From assembly GCF_014651235.1 (NCBI RefSeq), contig NZ_BMWM01000001.1, forward strand, positions 1-64,000: a stretch of 64,000 nt of DNA. The letters run 5' to 3'. Position numbers and translations under genes: made by a program. Shown piece after piece: positions 43,511 to 52,437 of the stretch. The stretch comes from Leuconostoc lactis KCTC 3528 = DSM 20202 (GTDB lineage Bacteria; Bacillota; Bacilli; Lactobacillales; Lactobacillaceae). A model generated the notes under the pieces. That model was not told the origin of the DNA. It made no database searches and was given only the letters and a program-made list of their open reading frames with translations. Position 1 is the stretch's first letter, and the number at the start of each line of letters is the position of its first letter.

Positions 43511-44188
43511 TTAATCTTGCTGTTTATCTAGAATGATTTTTGTAATCATTGCCACAACTTCATCGATACTGTGACCCGTTGTGTCGACCAAAACGGCATC
43601 GTCGGCTTTGACTAACGGACTAATCTGACGATGTGAATCCTTATAATCACGCGCCTCAATTTCAGCCTTTAAAGTTTGCAGGTCAACAGTCATCCCCTTA
43701 GCTAAATTCTCTTGATAACGGCGTTGTGCGCGTTCGTCAACACTGGCCACAAGGAAGATTTTCACTTGCGCATCTGGTAACACTGTTGTCCCAATATCAC
43801 GCCCATCCATAATCACATTATGACTGTTAGCAATGTCTCGTTGACGGGCCACAAGATCAGCTCGCACTGCGGCATATGATGAAACCAATGACACGTTGTT
43901 CGTGATTTCCGTTGAGCGAATCACTTCTGTTACTTCTTGATCATTTAAGAAAACACGTTGCACTGGTGTCCCTGGTTCAAAGCGCACCTGCGTATGCGGC
44001 AGTAAAGCTACAACCCGTGCTTCGTCATCATAGGCGACGCCAGCTAATTTGGCCGCTAAGGTGATGGCACGATACATTGCACCTGTATCTACGTAAACAT
44101 ATTGTAATTGGGTAGCTAAAATTTTAGCAATCGTTGACTTACCAGCTGATGCTGGGCCATCAATTGCCACCTGAAAATTATTTGTCAT
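43511..44188 (-). CDS. cmk: (d)CMP kinase
   Basis: The enzyme phosphorylates CMP and dCMP. The 225 residues show the P-loop [13 protein letters not shown] (9-21), [12 protein letters not shown] (about 32-43), the [14 protein letters not shown] segment near 125 and the lid RRYQEN. It starts 13 bp after the LysM protein gene and is followed by a terminator, then rpsA. Confidence 0.96.
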   Translation of the reverse strand: MTNNFQVAIDGPASAGKSTIAKILATQLQYVYVDTGAMYRAITLAAKLAGVAYDDEARVVALLPHTQVRFEPGTPVQRVFLNDQEVTEVIRSTEITNNVSLVSSYAAVRADLVARQRDIANSHNVIMDGRDIGTTVLPDAQVKIFLVASVDERAQRRYQENLAKGMTVDLQTLKAEIEARDYKDSHRQISPLVKADDAVLVDTTGHSIDEVVAMITKIILDKQQD

Positions 44189-44201
44189 AGTCTCCTCTAA
44201 C

Positions 44202-44774
44202 TTAGCGAATATTCAAATCGCGACCAGCATATTGGGTGTAATTTGACACCGTCAGGCCTGGGTTTAACGCAATCACTTGATCCGTTGTCATCCCATGGGT
44301 CACGGCAAAATTATAAAGTGTTTGGCTGGCACCTAGCACGGCTGTATTGTTGGCAACACTTGATGATGATACTTCAGGTGCCGCACTACTACTGCTTTCG
44401 ACCGCACTTGATGAAACGCTCTCATCAACTGAACTTGTGTCATCACTACTATTTACAGCAGATTCAGATACAGCCGTATCGTCTGAAGAAGCGACTGATG
44501 ACGATGATGAATCAACAGATGATGCTTTTTTCGACGACGCCGTTTTCTTATGACTCACTGATGACGCCACTTGTTGCTGGGGTGCTTTATGATTCACCCA
44601 AAAGCCATAGACTGGGACACTCGATAAAATCAGTAATCCAAGAATAATCAAGAATACCCGAAGGCGCTTGTGTTCGCTGTTTTGTTGGCTTGATTTACGC
44701 GAAAACTGCGGTTCAACTTTTTGTTGCTTTGATCGGGCTGACCGACTCATCTTATTTGGGTCAAAATCGTTCAT
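44202..44774 (-). CDS. Membrane-anchored LysM protein
   Basis: The 190-residue protein has a cytoplasmic basic N-terminus, one transmembrane helix (about 40-60, [21 protein letters not shown]), a Ser-rich low-complexity linker (75-145) and a C-terminal LysM-like module (about 148-190, [25 protein letters not shown]). LysM binds peptidoglycan, so it probably tethers the membrane to the wall. A similar gene (ypbE type) precedes cmk in Bacillales. GGAGG lies 10 bases before the chosen ATG. Confidence 0.82.
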   Translation of the reverse strand: MNDFDPNKMSRSARSKQQKVEPQFSRKSSQQNSEHKRLRVFLIILGLLILSSVPVYGFWVNHKAPQQQVASSVSHKKTASSKKASSVDSSSSSVASSDDTAVSESAVNSSDDTSSVDESVSSSAVESSSSAAPEVSSSSVANNTAVLGASQTLYNFAVTHGMTTDQVIALNPGLTVSNYTQYAGRDLNIR

Positions 44775-44850
44775 AATAAAACGACCTCCATCATAATAGT
44801 TCACTTAAAAGTTTACCACATAGGAGGTCGTTGATGTCGATAACGTTTGC

Positions 44851-45435
44851 TTAAGATAAAATTTGACGTTGCATGGGCTGCAAAATAGAAAGCACCGCAA
44901 AACTGACAATGCCCCATATCAAACCTTGCGCAATATTAAATGGGATCACCATCGCGATAAAATATTGGCCTAACCCAATCATTTTAGCGATGTCAAAATG
45001 GGCAAACTTCGCATAGAGCGGCACCGCAATCAACCAGTTCATCACGACACCTGCCAATGTTAAGCCCACTGTTGCCGCACCGACTGCCAACAAGGCGCGG
45101 CCAATTTTTTTGGCGTCAAACTGCGGCATTACCCAAAATAAGATAAGCGCAAAGATCACAATCGCCCACAAGTTAACGGGTAAGCCAAGATAGGTATTGA
45201 CCCCTTCGTTAGCCAAGATTAACTTTAAGAGCGTCCGTAAGATAACGGTCCACAGTGCCGCTGTCAGATCTAACCAATACCCTGCGATCAGTACCGGCAC
45301 AATTGAAAAGTCTAATTTCAAAAAATCAGCCCCTGGTATCAACGGCAATTGTGGAAACAACATTAAGCCAAATGACAAGGCACTTAAAATCGCGATCAGC
45401 GTTAAGCGTTGCGTTCGTGTGTGTGAGATAGACAT
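44851..45435 (-). CDS. ribU: Riboflavin ECF transporter S component RibU
   Basis: This membrane protein of 194 residues has about six helices and the RibU pattern LIPGADFLKLDFSIVPVLIAGYWL (about 38-61). It binds riboflavin outside the cell and partners with the shared EcfAAT module. Its identity is supported by the FMN riboswitch directly upstream. I chose the ATG at MSISHTRTQR because TTGAGG lies 8 bases upstream and is part of the riboswitch expression platform. Confidence 0.93.
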   Translation of the reverse strand: MSISHTRTQRLTLIAILSALSFGLMLFPQLPLIPGADFLKLDFSIVPVLIAGYWLDLTAALWTVILRTLLKLILANEGVNTYLGLPVNLWAIVIFALILFWVMPQFDAKKIGRALLAVGAATVGLTLAGVVMNWLIAVPLYAKFAHFDIAKMIGLGQYFIAMVIPFNIAQGLIWGIVSFAVLSILQPMQRQILS

Positions 45436-45446
45436 ATTTTTTGCCT

Positions 45447-45492
45447 CAAAAAAACTGCACAATTTGTCAGGGTAGCACAAAAAGGCAGTTTT
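45447..45492 (-). terminator. Riboswitch-controlled terminator before ribU
   Basis: The stem AAAACTGC/GCAGTTTT is followed by seven T residues just upstream of the ribU ribosome site, the expected output hairpin of the FMN element. Confidence 0.65.
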
Positions 45493-45506
45493 ACTTTCTT
45501 TTTTAA

Positions 45507-45634
45507 ACTTCTTTATACCCGACTTTACGGTCGGCTCTGGATTTTGACCAGATCAGCTGCTTACGCAGGTCGCGGGCTTACCATGTCTTGCATGTCTCAC
45601 CGCCGGTTGGGATTTACACCCGACCCTGAAGTAT
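45507..45634 (-). promoter_or_regulatory. FMN riboswitch (RFN element)
   Basis: The minus strand carries the RFN conserved blocks in order: CTTCAGGGTCGGGTG, AAATCCCAACCGGCGGTGA, AGCCCGCGA, CTGATCTGG, AAATCCAGAGCCGAC and a closing GAAG. It precedes ribU and a terminator hairpin, so high FMN would stop transcription. Confidence 0.95.
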
Positions 45635-45689
45635 ATTCAATTAAGATTACTTACTAATTGTAACAAAGTAATCATCACAAAGCAATGTT

Positions 45690-46439
45690 TTAGCGACGAC
45701 GATACATTTTGTAGTCTTGATTCTTGAGGCGCTTAACTTCTGCACTCGTTAATTTACGATATTCACCCGATTGTAGACCCGTCAAAGCAAAAAAGGCATA
45801 CTGTTCACGAGTCAGCTTAGCGACTGGCAGCCCCACTTTTTGGAGCATGTTTTTCACTTGGTGATTACGCCCTTCATGAATAATAACGCGTACCATACTG
45901 GTCTTTTTGTCTTTATCCACGCGCTCAACACTCACCCGCGCAGGGGCCGTCTTCCGACCTTGAATGACCACACCACGCTTTAGCGGTGCTAGCTTTTCGT
46001 CAGTCGCAATCCCTTCAACTTTAGCCATATAGACCTTGTCAACACGTGACTTAGGGTGCATCAATTGATTAGCAATCACCCCATCATTGGTCAATAATAA
46101 AACACCAGTTGTATCATAATCTAAACGACCAACAGGGTAAACACGTTGTGGCACGTCTTCAAGCACATCAAGCACCGTTTGGCGGCCCTTGTCGTCACTA
46201 TTTGTCGTGACGACCCCACGTGGCTTGTTCATCAAATAATACACCAGCTTTTCGCGGCCTTCAATCGGTGCGCCATCAACCTGAACGGTATCCTGTGGCA
46301 TCACTTTGATGCCAAGGGTTTTGACCGTCTCACCATTGACTTGGACCCGACCTTGTGTGATTAATTCTTCTGCCCCACGACGAGAAGCAAGTCCTGCTTG
46401 CGCAATGACTTTTTGTAAACGTTGTGCTTCTTCAGACAT
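45690..46439 (-). CDS. rluB: 23S rRNA pseudouridine synthase RluB
   Basis: The 249 residues have an N-terminal S4 domain (RLQKVIAQAGLASRRGAEELI, about 6-26) and the RsuA-type catalytic domain with YLMNKPRGVVTT near 68 and PVGRLDYDTTGVLLLTNDG near 100, including the catalytic Asp. The family modifies a uridine near the peptidyl-transferase centre. It overlaps scpB by 8 bp; two adjacent ATGs (46439 and 46442) are possible starts. The C-terminal ~15 residues are very basic. Confidence 0.92.
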   Translation of the reverse strand: MSEEAQRLQKVIAQAGLASRRGAEELITQGRVQVNGETVKTLGIKVMPQDTVQVDGAPIEGREKLVYYLMNKPRGVVTTNSDDKGRQTVLDVLEDVPQRVYPVGRLDYDTTGVLLLTNDGVIANQLMHPKSRVDKVYMAKVEGIATDEKLAPLKRGVVIQGRKTAPARVSVERVDKDKKTSMVRVIIHEGRNHQVKNMLQKVGLPVAKLTREQYAFFALTGLQSGEYRKLTSAEVKRLKNQDYKMYRRR

Positions 46440-47031
46440 CATTTTTTTCTTCCATTTCTGTTGTCTGCGCATCAAATGCGCTGGTAAATAATTCGCCACC
46501 ACCATCTGCGACGTCAAGGGATTCAAAATCTGGTAGTGGTGGGAGTTCATCAAGTGATTTTAAGCCAAAATAATCTAAAAATTCGGCTGATGTCCCATAC
46601 ATAATGGGACGACCTGGTTCATCTTTTCGCCCCGCTTCAACCACAAGCTGACGCAACATCAACTTCTGAATAGTCCCCGCTGATTGCACGCCCCGAATTT
46701 GATCAATTTCAATGCGCGTAATCGGTTGCTTATAGGCAATGATGACCAAAGATTCTAGTTGTGCTTGTGATAAAGTGGCCTGGGCTGGCGCTTCAAAATA
46801 GCCCTTAACAACCGCGCCAAGTGCTGGCTTGGTGACCAAACGATACATACCATCCGTTTCCCGAATCTCTAACGCACTGTTGGGATCATCAGCATATTTA
46901 TTGGCTAGCGCTTCAATCAAGTTCAACACTGCTGGCTTATCAAATTGGGTAATACTACAAAGCGTTGATAGCGCCATCCCTTCATCACCAGCGACAAAGA
47001 GCAGTGCTTCAATTTGACTCAAATTATTCAT
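46432..47031 (-). CDS. scpB: Segregation and condensation protein B
   Basis: The 199 residues match the kite-type winged-helix subunit of the SMC-ScpAB condensin: IEALLFVAGDEGMALSTL at the start, then LSQAQLESLVIIAYKQPITRIEIDQIRGV near 85 and the second winged helix with GRKDEPGRPIMYGTSAEFLDYFGL. It overlaps scpA by 8 bp and rluB by 8 bp, a conserved cluster. Confidence 0.95.
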   Translation of the reverse strand: MNNLSQIEALLFVAGDEGMALSTLCSITQFDKPAVLNLIEALANKYADDPNSALEIRETDGMYRLVTKPALGAVVKGYFEAPAQATLSQAQLESLVIIAYKQPITRIEIDQIRGVQSAGTIQKLMLRQLVVEAGRKDEPGRPIMYGTSAEFLDYFGLKSLDELPPLPDFESLDVADGGGELFTSAFDAQTTEMEEKNDV

Positions 47032-47800
47032 GCCCGTCTATGTTCTCAATTTCTACAAATATTTCTGCTTGTGCATCCGTTTGATGCAAAATAACCTGAT
47101 CTTCCTTTGCCATTTCCAGCAAAGCAATAAACGTCATGACCATCGATTCGCGATCATGTAACTGGTCAAATAACGACTCAAAGGGCAGCATATCCCCAAC
47201 TTGGTGGGCTGCAAAATGCTGACGAATATTCGCCACTGCGTGCGCCATCGTCATTTTTTCACGGACAACCCGACGACTAATGGGTTCATGTTGTCGCTTT
47301 TTGCGCAATAACTTAGCAAACGCTACCTGTAAATCCACTAACCCCAGCCCTGGTGCCAGTGCCATATCAGGCTCAAAATCTGCTGGGACTGCCATCGGTA
47401 ACCGTGCAAATGATTGGTGATCAGCGCACTCTCGTTCTCGTAATTGCGCACTGGCCGCTTGAAACTGCTTATAGGTTAACAGTTGCCGCATTAATTCATC
47501 ACGCGGATCATTCAATTCCTCAACCAGCATATCATCGTCATAGGTTTCTTGTGGCAACAAATCCGCTGATTTAATTTGAACTAACGTAGCTGCCATCACC
47601 AAATATTCAGATGCCACATCCAACTGCATATCTTGCTGCGCCTGAATGAAGGCCAAATACTGGGCCGTGATTGTGGCAATTGGCAAATCAAAAATATCCA
47701 GTTCTGATTTTTTAATTAAATGCAGTAATAGATCTAACGGGCCTTCAAAATCGCTTAATTTGATTGTTAAACGCTGCGCTACGATGTTGCTTTTCTCCAT
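47024..47800 (-). CDS. scpA: Segregation and condensation protein A
   Basis: This kleisin subunit bridges the SMC heads. The 258 residues show the N-terminal helix FEGPLDLLLHLIKKSELDIFDLPIATITAQYL (about 18-49), EYLVMAATLVQIKSADLLP near 65, a low-conservation linker and a C-terminal winged helix (EISRRVVREKMTMAH and MVMTFIALLEMAKEDQVILHQ). It overlaps the RibT-like gene by 22 bp and scpB by 8 bp. Confidence 0.95.
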   Translation of the reverse strand: MEKSNIVAQRLTIKLSDFEGPLDLLLHLIKKSELDIFDLPIATITAQYLAFIQAQQDMQLDVASEYLVMAATLVQIKSADLLPQETYDDDMLVEELNDPRDELMRQLLTYKQFQAASAQLRERECADHQSFARLPMAVPADFEPDMALAPGLGLVDLQVAFAKLLRKKRQHEPISRRVVREKMTMAHAVANIRQHFAAHQVGDMLPFESLFDQLHDRESMVMTFIALLEMAKEDQVILHQTDAQAEIFVEIENIDGHE

Positions 47801-48135
47801 TTATTAATTAATTTTTGATTATCTAAGGTTCCCATCAAAAAAGCCGTTGGATTTTGCGTTTGAAAATTAGACAACAATTCAAAATAATTTTCCACCGTGC
47901 GGGCTTCTGGGGTAAACGCCACATGACGCACCAACACGATATCATGGTCTAAAAATTCAACGCCTAAAACACCCTGCACCCAATTACTACGCTGCCAAAC
48001 ATAGAGACAACGTGTCTCACGATCGTTATACCAAGCCATTTCAGCTTTCAAAAACGGTAACTCACGTAACCCAGGCAACAACGATAAAATACCCATCACG
48101 GTTTTTTGATTATCACTTCTAGCCAATGCTAACAT
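47779..48135 (-). CDS. ribT: RibT-like acetyltransferase fold protein
   Basis: The 118-residue protein resembles RibT (GNAT-type), encoded between xerD and scpA in many Firmicutes. The central strands VWQRSNWVQGVLGVEFLDHDIVLVRHVAFTPEAR carry the conserved VRHVAFTPEAR. The substrate is unknown; despite the name, a role in riboflavin synthesis is not established. GAGGAAG lies just before the ATG and it overlaps scpA. Confidence 0.78.
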   Translation of the reverse strand: MLALARSDNQKTVMGILSLLPGLRELPFLKAEMAWYNDRETRCLYVWQRSNWVQGVLGVEFLDHDIVLVRHVAFTPEARTVENYFELLSNFQTQNPTAFLMGTLDNQKLINKWRKATS

Positions 48136-48173
48136 TTTTCTTCCTCATTGATGGTAGGTCTGACGCCAGTCAA

Positions 48174-49070
48174 TTATGCCCGTGGATGATACTGATCATA
48201 CACTTCACTCAAACGCTTTTTTGAAATATGCGTATAAATCTGAGTGGTTGAAATATCGGCATGTCCGAGTAATTCTTGCACAATCCGTAGATCCGCCCCA
48301 TTTTCTAAAATATGCGTGGCAAACGAGTGGCGCAACGTATGAGGCGAGACATCTTTTGTAATGCCTGCTTCAGCAACCAACTTCTTAATGATTTTCCAAA
48401 CACCCTGCCGTGTGAGTTGTCCCCCACGATCATTTAAGAAAACATAGGGTGATGCTTTACCCTTTAGTAAGGCTAAGCGACTGCTGGCAAAATAACGTAT
48501 TAACCAGTCCGCCGCCACTTCGCCAATCGGAATAATGCGTTCCTTATCGCCTTTTCCAACGGTTTGAATCAACCCCAATTGCAAATGTAAATCACTTAAC
48601 TTAAGGTTGACCAGCTCGCTGACACGCAAGCCAGTGGCATACATCACTTCAATTAACGTGCGATTCCGGATATCAAGTGGGGTCGTGTCTGTTGGCACAG
48701 CCAGCAAGGCATCAATTTCCGCCACACTCAAAACGGCCGGTAAATGCGTGGCTTTCTTCGGTGGTTTAATATCGCGCATCGGATTTGGCAAAACAATTTT
48801 TTCTTGAGCCAAGTAGCCAAAAAACTTCCGAAGTGACGTGACCATGCGGATCACAGAATTATTAGATTTACCAGCTAACCGTAGTTGATTCAACCATGCC
48901 AAAACCACGACATGATCGACTGCTTCCAGCGGCAATTTTTCTGCTGTCAAATAGGCGCCAAATTGCGTTAAATCCTGTCGGTAACTGTTAATTGTATTGT
49001 CAGACAAGCCACGTTCTATCCGAATATAGTGCAAATAGTCGGCAATGGCGAGGTTAATTGTTTGTGTCAT
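48174..49070 (-). CDS. xerD: Tyrosine recombinase XerD
   Basis: The enzyme resolves chromosome dimers at dif with XerC. The 298 residues include an N-terminal SAM-like domain (YLHYIRIERGLSDNTINSYRQDL) and a catalytic domain with the Arg in GLRVSELVNL, KGDKERIIP, the HTLRH segment and HADISTTQIYTH with the nucleophilic Tyr near 281. Gene order with ribT and scpAB supports XerD over a phage integrase. I chose the ATG at MTQTINL; it overlaps cvfB by 17 bp. Confidence 0.92.
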   Translation of the reverse strand: MTQTINLAIADYLHYIRIERGLSDNTINSYRQDLTQFGAYLTAEKLPLEAVDHVVVLAWLNQLRLAGKSNNSVIRMVTSLRKFFGYLAQEKIVLPNPMRDIKPPKKATHLPAVLSVAEIDALLAVPTDTTPLDIRNRTLIEVMYATGLRVSELVNLKLSDLHLQLGLIQTVGKGDKERIIPIGEVAADWLIRYFASSRLALLKGKASPYVFLNDRGGQLTRQGVWKIIKKLVAEAGITKDVSPHTLRHSFATHILENGADLRIVQELLGHADISTTQIYTHISKKRLSEVYDQYHPRA

Positions 49071-49935
49071 TTTCGGCAATCAGTTGAATACCACCGTCAA
49101 CTTGTTCAATCAAGCGGGCTTTATACAGATGACCTAACGCACGCTTGAACTGACTCTTACTAAAGCCAAATTGACGCTTGATGGCTTCGGGATTACTTTT
49201 ATCATTGAACGGCAAAAAATGATCCGTCCGACGTTGTAACTGGAGTAACAAGAATTGGGCATCTTCATCCATTGTCTTATAAGCTAATGGCTTGAGCGAC
49301 AAATTTAACGTCCCATCTTCACGGACGCCAATGACACGCGCCTTAAGGACTTCCCCTAATCTTGGCTCATCGTGACGTTGTGATGGGTGAATAAAGCCTA
49401 GATGATAATCTTCAGTAATCACAAGTGTCCCTGCAATTTTATTACGGTACACTGTGGCTTTAACTGTTTTAGACTTCATTTCTTGTGGCGCACGGCGGGC
49501 AACCGCACCAATAATGTGCTGCTGAGCAATCTCGCCCCACAACCGGCCTTTATTATCTTCTTTCATCGCTAGCATCAAGCGGTCACCTTTTTGTGGCCAC
49601 AATGTTGTGATGGTTGGCAGATCATCTAAAGAAACGACCAGGTCTTTGTTAGGTAGCCCGATAGCGACAAACACCCCTAAGTCGTGCCGGTTGGCCACAA
49701 CCGTCCCCCAGCCATAAACATCTTTTTGAGCTGTTGGTAGTGTTTTAGTAATTTGTAGCTTATGATTTTCATTTTCATAAGCAAAACCTGTTACAAAGCC
49801 CCCAACCTTAAGGGGCTTTTCAAGTTCTGATTTGTCAATTTCGTACGTAAAGCCATCAACTTGCGCAAAAAAATACTGGGTATTTTCATCCGTTACTGAT
49901 GCTTTTACAATTGTACCAACTGTTGGATTCGTCAT
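49054..49935 (-). CDS. cvfB: S1-domain RNA-binding protein CvfB
   Basis: The 293 residues hold three S1-like modules (about 5-60, 65-130 and 145-215, the last with LGFIHPSQRHDEPRLGEVLKARVIGVREDGTLNLSL). They end in a winged-helix domain (KRQFGFSKSQFKRALGHLYKARLIEQV). CvfB-type proteins bind RNA and influence virulence or gene expression in Firmicutes; the detailed role here is unknown. AGAGGA precedes the ATG. It is cotranscribed with xerD. Confidence 0.85.
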   Translation of the reverse strand: MTNPTVGTIVKASVTDENTQYFFAQVDGFTYEIDKSELEKPLKVGGFVTGFAYENENHKLQITKTLPTAQKDVYGWGTVVANRHDLGVFVAIGLPNKDLVVSLDDLPTITTLWPQKGDRLMLAMKEDNKGRLWGEIAQQHIIGAVARRAPQEMKSKTVKATVYRNKIAGTLVITEDYHLGFIHPSQRHDEPRLGEVLKARVIGVREDGTLNLSLKPLAYKTMDEDAQFLLLQLQRRTDHFLPFNDKSNPEAIKRQFGFSKSQFKRALGHLYKARLIEQVDGGIQLIAENDTNN

Positions 49936-50013
49936 GATTTTTCCTCTGATGCGCAACTTCACGCATTTTTCTTTAATACCCTAGTTTAACACGGATAGAC
50001 AACGATAAGCCAA

Positions 50014-50038
50014 CAAAAAAATCGGCCGTAGCCGATTA
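50014..50038 (-). terminator. Terminator of yqeY
   Basis: A 7-bp stem (AATCGGC/GCCGATT) followed by seven T residues on the minus strand, 10 bases after the yqeY stop. Confidence 0.82.
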
Positions 50039-50047
50039 TCCTTGTCT

Positions 50048-50494
50048 TTATTGTGCCAAGGTTGCCTTAACTAAGTCAGCGACAACCTTACCATCGGCTT
50101 TACCTTTAATTTGCGGCGTCACCACGCCCATAACCTTGCCCATGTCTTTAGGACCGGTTGCGCCAGTTTGTTCGATAGCTGCCGCAACAATGGCAACGAT
50201 TTCTTCTTCGGTCAATTGTGCTGGCAAATACTTGGCCAAGATCGTTAATTCTGATCGAATGCCTGCCGCTAAGTCTTCACGGCCACCCTTTTCAAATTCC
50301 GCTAGAGAATCTTGACGTTGCTTCACTTCACGTGATAACACCGTCAATTCTTCTTCCGGTGTCAAGTCATGACCCAAACTAATTTGTTCGTTCATCACTG
50401 TTGACTTCACCATCCGAATAACCGATAGCGCTTCCTTATTCTTATCTTTCATTGCTTGCTTCATATCAGCGTTCAATGTCTCTAACAGGCTCAT
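50048..50494 (-). CDS. yqeY: GatB/YqeY-domain protein
   Basis: The 148 residues match the YqeY family (MKQAMKDKNKEALSVIRMVKSTVMNEQI, then ELTILAKYLPAQLTEEEI and DMGKVMGVVTPQIKGKADGKVV). This shares its helical domain with the tail of GatB and can bind tRNA; its cellular role is unsettled. It follows rpsU with a terminator between, the normal Firmicute order. Confidence 0.93.
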   Translation of the reverse strand: MSLLETLNADMKQAMKDKNKEALSVIRMVKSTVMNEQISLGHDLTPEEELTVLSREVKQRQDSLAEFEKGGREDLAAGIRSELTILAKYLPAQLTEEEIVAIVAAAIEQTGATGPKDMGKVMGVVTPQIKGKADGKVVADLVKATLAQ

Positions 50495-50546
50495 GTGTCT
50501 TCTTCTTTCTTGTTTAGTCTATTGCTATTTTAACATAAAATGCAAA

Positions 50547-50573
50547 AGAAAAACGCCACCAAAGTGACGTTTA
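50547..50573 (-). terminator. Terminator between rpsU and yqeY
   Basis: A 9-bp stem with one mismatch (AAACGTCAC/GTGGCGTTT) followed by TTC-rich sequence on the minus strand; it may be only partly efficient. Confidence 0.6.
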
Positions 50574-50580
50574 GAACCGA

Positions 50581-50766
50581 TTAACGGCCCTTCTTCTTGT
50601 TACGCTTTTGTGCTGCTTCAGACTTCAATTTACGAGCAACTGAAGGCTTAACATAGAATTCGCGCTTACGGTATTCTTGGAGAGTACCGTCCTTTGAAAC
50701 ACCGCGCTTAAAGCGACGCAATGCATCATCCAAAGATTCGTTCTTACGTACGATGACCTTTGCCAT
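50581..50766 (-). CDS. rpsU: 30S ribosomal protein S21
   Basis: The 61-residue, very basic protein matches S21 from [26 protein letters not shown] through the [16 protein letters not shown] region. It sits at the mRNA exit side of the 30S subunit near the anti-Shine-Dalgarno sequence. It has a strong AAGGAGGG ribosome site and a near-consensus promoter. Confidence 0.96.
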
Positions 50767-50827
50767 GTGATAACCCTCCTTTCTCGCATTTTATTTCGAT
50801 TAAACGACATGCTGTAAATACTTATTT

Positions 50828-50856
50828 ATTCTATCAAAATCCAGTGTTGCTGTCAA
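50828..50856 (-). promoter_or_regulatory. Promoter of rpsU
   Basis: A perfect -35 TTGACA (complement of 50851-50856), 17-bp spacer and -10 TAGAAT (complement of 50828-50833). Confidence 0.85.
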
Positions 50857-50901
50857 CAACAGACCCCAAAGCGTGCCTTTATTTTTTGCCGGATTGGGGT
50901 A

Positions 50902-52404
50902 TTATTTTGGTAACTGGTAGGCCGTAGCATATAAATCATTCATCACGGTTAACCAATATTGTGGATTCAACCCTTCACCAGTCGCCGCCATTAAGATGTC
51001 GCCTGGATCAACTGCCCCACCGTGTTGCCAAATATGTTGTTTGCGCCACTCAAAAATTGGTGTGTAATCACCTGAAGCATAAATCTGCTCGAAATCCAAT
51101 GTTTTTTGCATCGTAGCCATAAACTGCGCCGCATATAAATGACCCAAAGCGTAACTCGGGAAGTAACCAAATGATCCACCAGCCCAGTGAATATCTTGTA
51201 AAATACCAGTCAAATCATCCGGCACCGTCAAACCTAAGTATTCTTGATATTTATCACGCCAAAGCTGAGGCAACTCTGCTACTGGCACATTGTCATTAAA
51301 GATGGCTTTTTCAATTTCATAGCGAATAATAATGTGCAACGGATACGTCAATGGATCCGCTTCAGTCCGAATCAACGTCGCCTTGGTTTTAATCCAACCA
51401 TTATAAAAGGTTTCAAATGAAATGTCATCAAACGTTGGGGCAAACACCGCTTGCATTTTTGGATATTCTGCCTGCCAAAACGCCTTTGAGCGACCAACCA
51501 TGACTTCATTAAAGAGTGATTGTGACTCATGAACACTCATACTAATCGGCATCACGGCACGTACGGCATCATACTTAGCGGCCACATTCTGTTCAAACAA
51601 TCCATGCCCTGCCTCGTGGAAAATGCCCAACACCGCCATTTGGAAATTATGTTCGTCCCAGCGCGTGGTAATACGCGCATCATCACGATTTAACGCTTCC
51701 ATAAAGGGATGAATGGTGTCATCCAGACGGCCTTTATTCATATCATAGCCTAATCGCTGTGAAGCAGCTAAAGCATACTCACGTTGCTTGTCTTTAGATA
51801 CTTGCCGTGATAAAAACGTGCCATCAGGCTCGGTCCCAAGCGTTTCTAGGCGATGACGTAAGGCCATGATCCCTGTTTTCAGTTCATCAAACACCGCGTC
51901 TAATTTAGCCACGGACAAGCCTGGTTCATATTGATTCAGCAACACATCATACGGCGTTGCTTCATCAGTTTGCCACAAGGGAATAAATTGCTTCAAGTAA
52001 GCAATAATTTTTTCAACATAAGGCTGGAAAATTGTGTAATCATTAGCCTCACGCGCCTGGGCCCAGTAATCTTGGGCCTCAGATAACGTCCGTTGAAAAT
52101 CAATATAGTCCTTTTCAGGGATCTTCCCCGTCACGTCAAAATCTTTCTGCGCTTTGGCTAAGACTAATTGACCAAAGTCGTCTAGAACGCTTTTATCCGC
52201 CGACAACGCCTCGAGTAACTGTTGTCGTTGTGGGCCCGTGGCGACCTGAAAGGTCTTTTCAGCCAAATAAGCATCCACATCGGCCCGAAAATGCCCTGCA
52301 TCTTTTGGCATACCAGTCAGTGCATCCCAGCCAGATAATGCCGAAATTTCTGACAAAATGGTCTGTTCTTTAATTGAATCTAAAAGTGCTTGTTGTGTCG
52401 CCAT
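50902..52404 (-). CDS. Carboxypeptidase, M32 family (Taq type)
   Basis: This cytoplasmic zinc carboxypeptidase of 500 residues releases C-terminal amino acids from peptides. The metal-binding HEAGH is at 263-267, with the third ligand Glu expected in the SMSVHESQSLFNE segment about 25-30 residues later, and GGSFGYFPSYALGHLYAAQ further on. The length fits the family. AAGGAGG precedes the ATG. It is likely involved in peptide use; it lies 33 bp after an MHS-type transporter on the same strand. Confidence 0.92.
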   Translation of the reverse strand: MATQQALLDSIKEQTILSEISALSGWDALTGMPKDAGHFRADVDAYLAEKTFQVATGPQRQQLLEALSADKSVLDDFGQLVLAKAQKDFDVTGKIPEKDYIDFQRTLSEAQDYWAQAREANDYTIFQPYVEKIIAYLKQFIPLWQTDEATPYDVLLNQYEPGLSVAKLDAVFDELKTGIMALRHRLETLGTEPDGTFLSRQVSKDKQREYALAASQRLGYDMNKGRLDDTIHPFMEALNRDDARITTRWDEHNFQMAVLGIFHEAGHGLFEQNVAAKYDAVRAVMPISMSVHESQSLFNEVMVGRSKAFWQAEYPKMQAVFAPTFDDISFETFYNGWIKTKATLIRTEADPLTYPLHIIIRYEIEKAIFNDNVPVAELPQLWRDKYQEYLGLTVPDDLTGILQDIHWAGGSFGYFPSYALGHLYAAQFMATMQKTLDFEQIYASGDYTPIFEWRKQHIWQHGGAVDPGDILMAATGEGLNPQYWLTVMNDLYATAYQLPK

Positions 52405-52437
52405 GAAACCCTCCTTGTATTATCATTATTTTATCAT

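Noticed and set aside
48174-49070. Phage integrase
   Set aside because: The conserved neighbourhood (cvfB, ribT, scpAB) and the XerD-like ends indicate the housekeeping recombinase.
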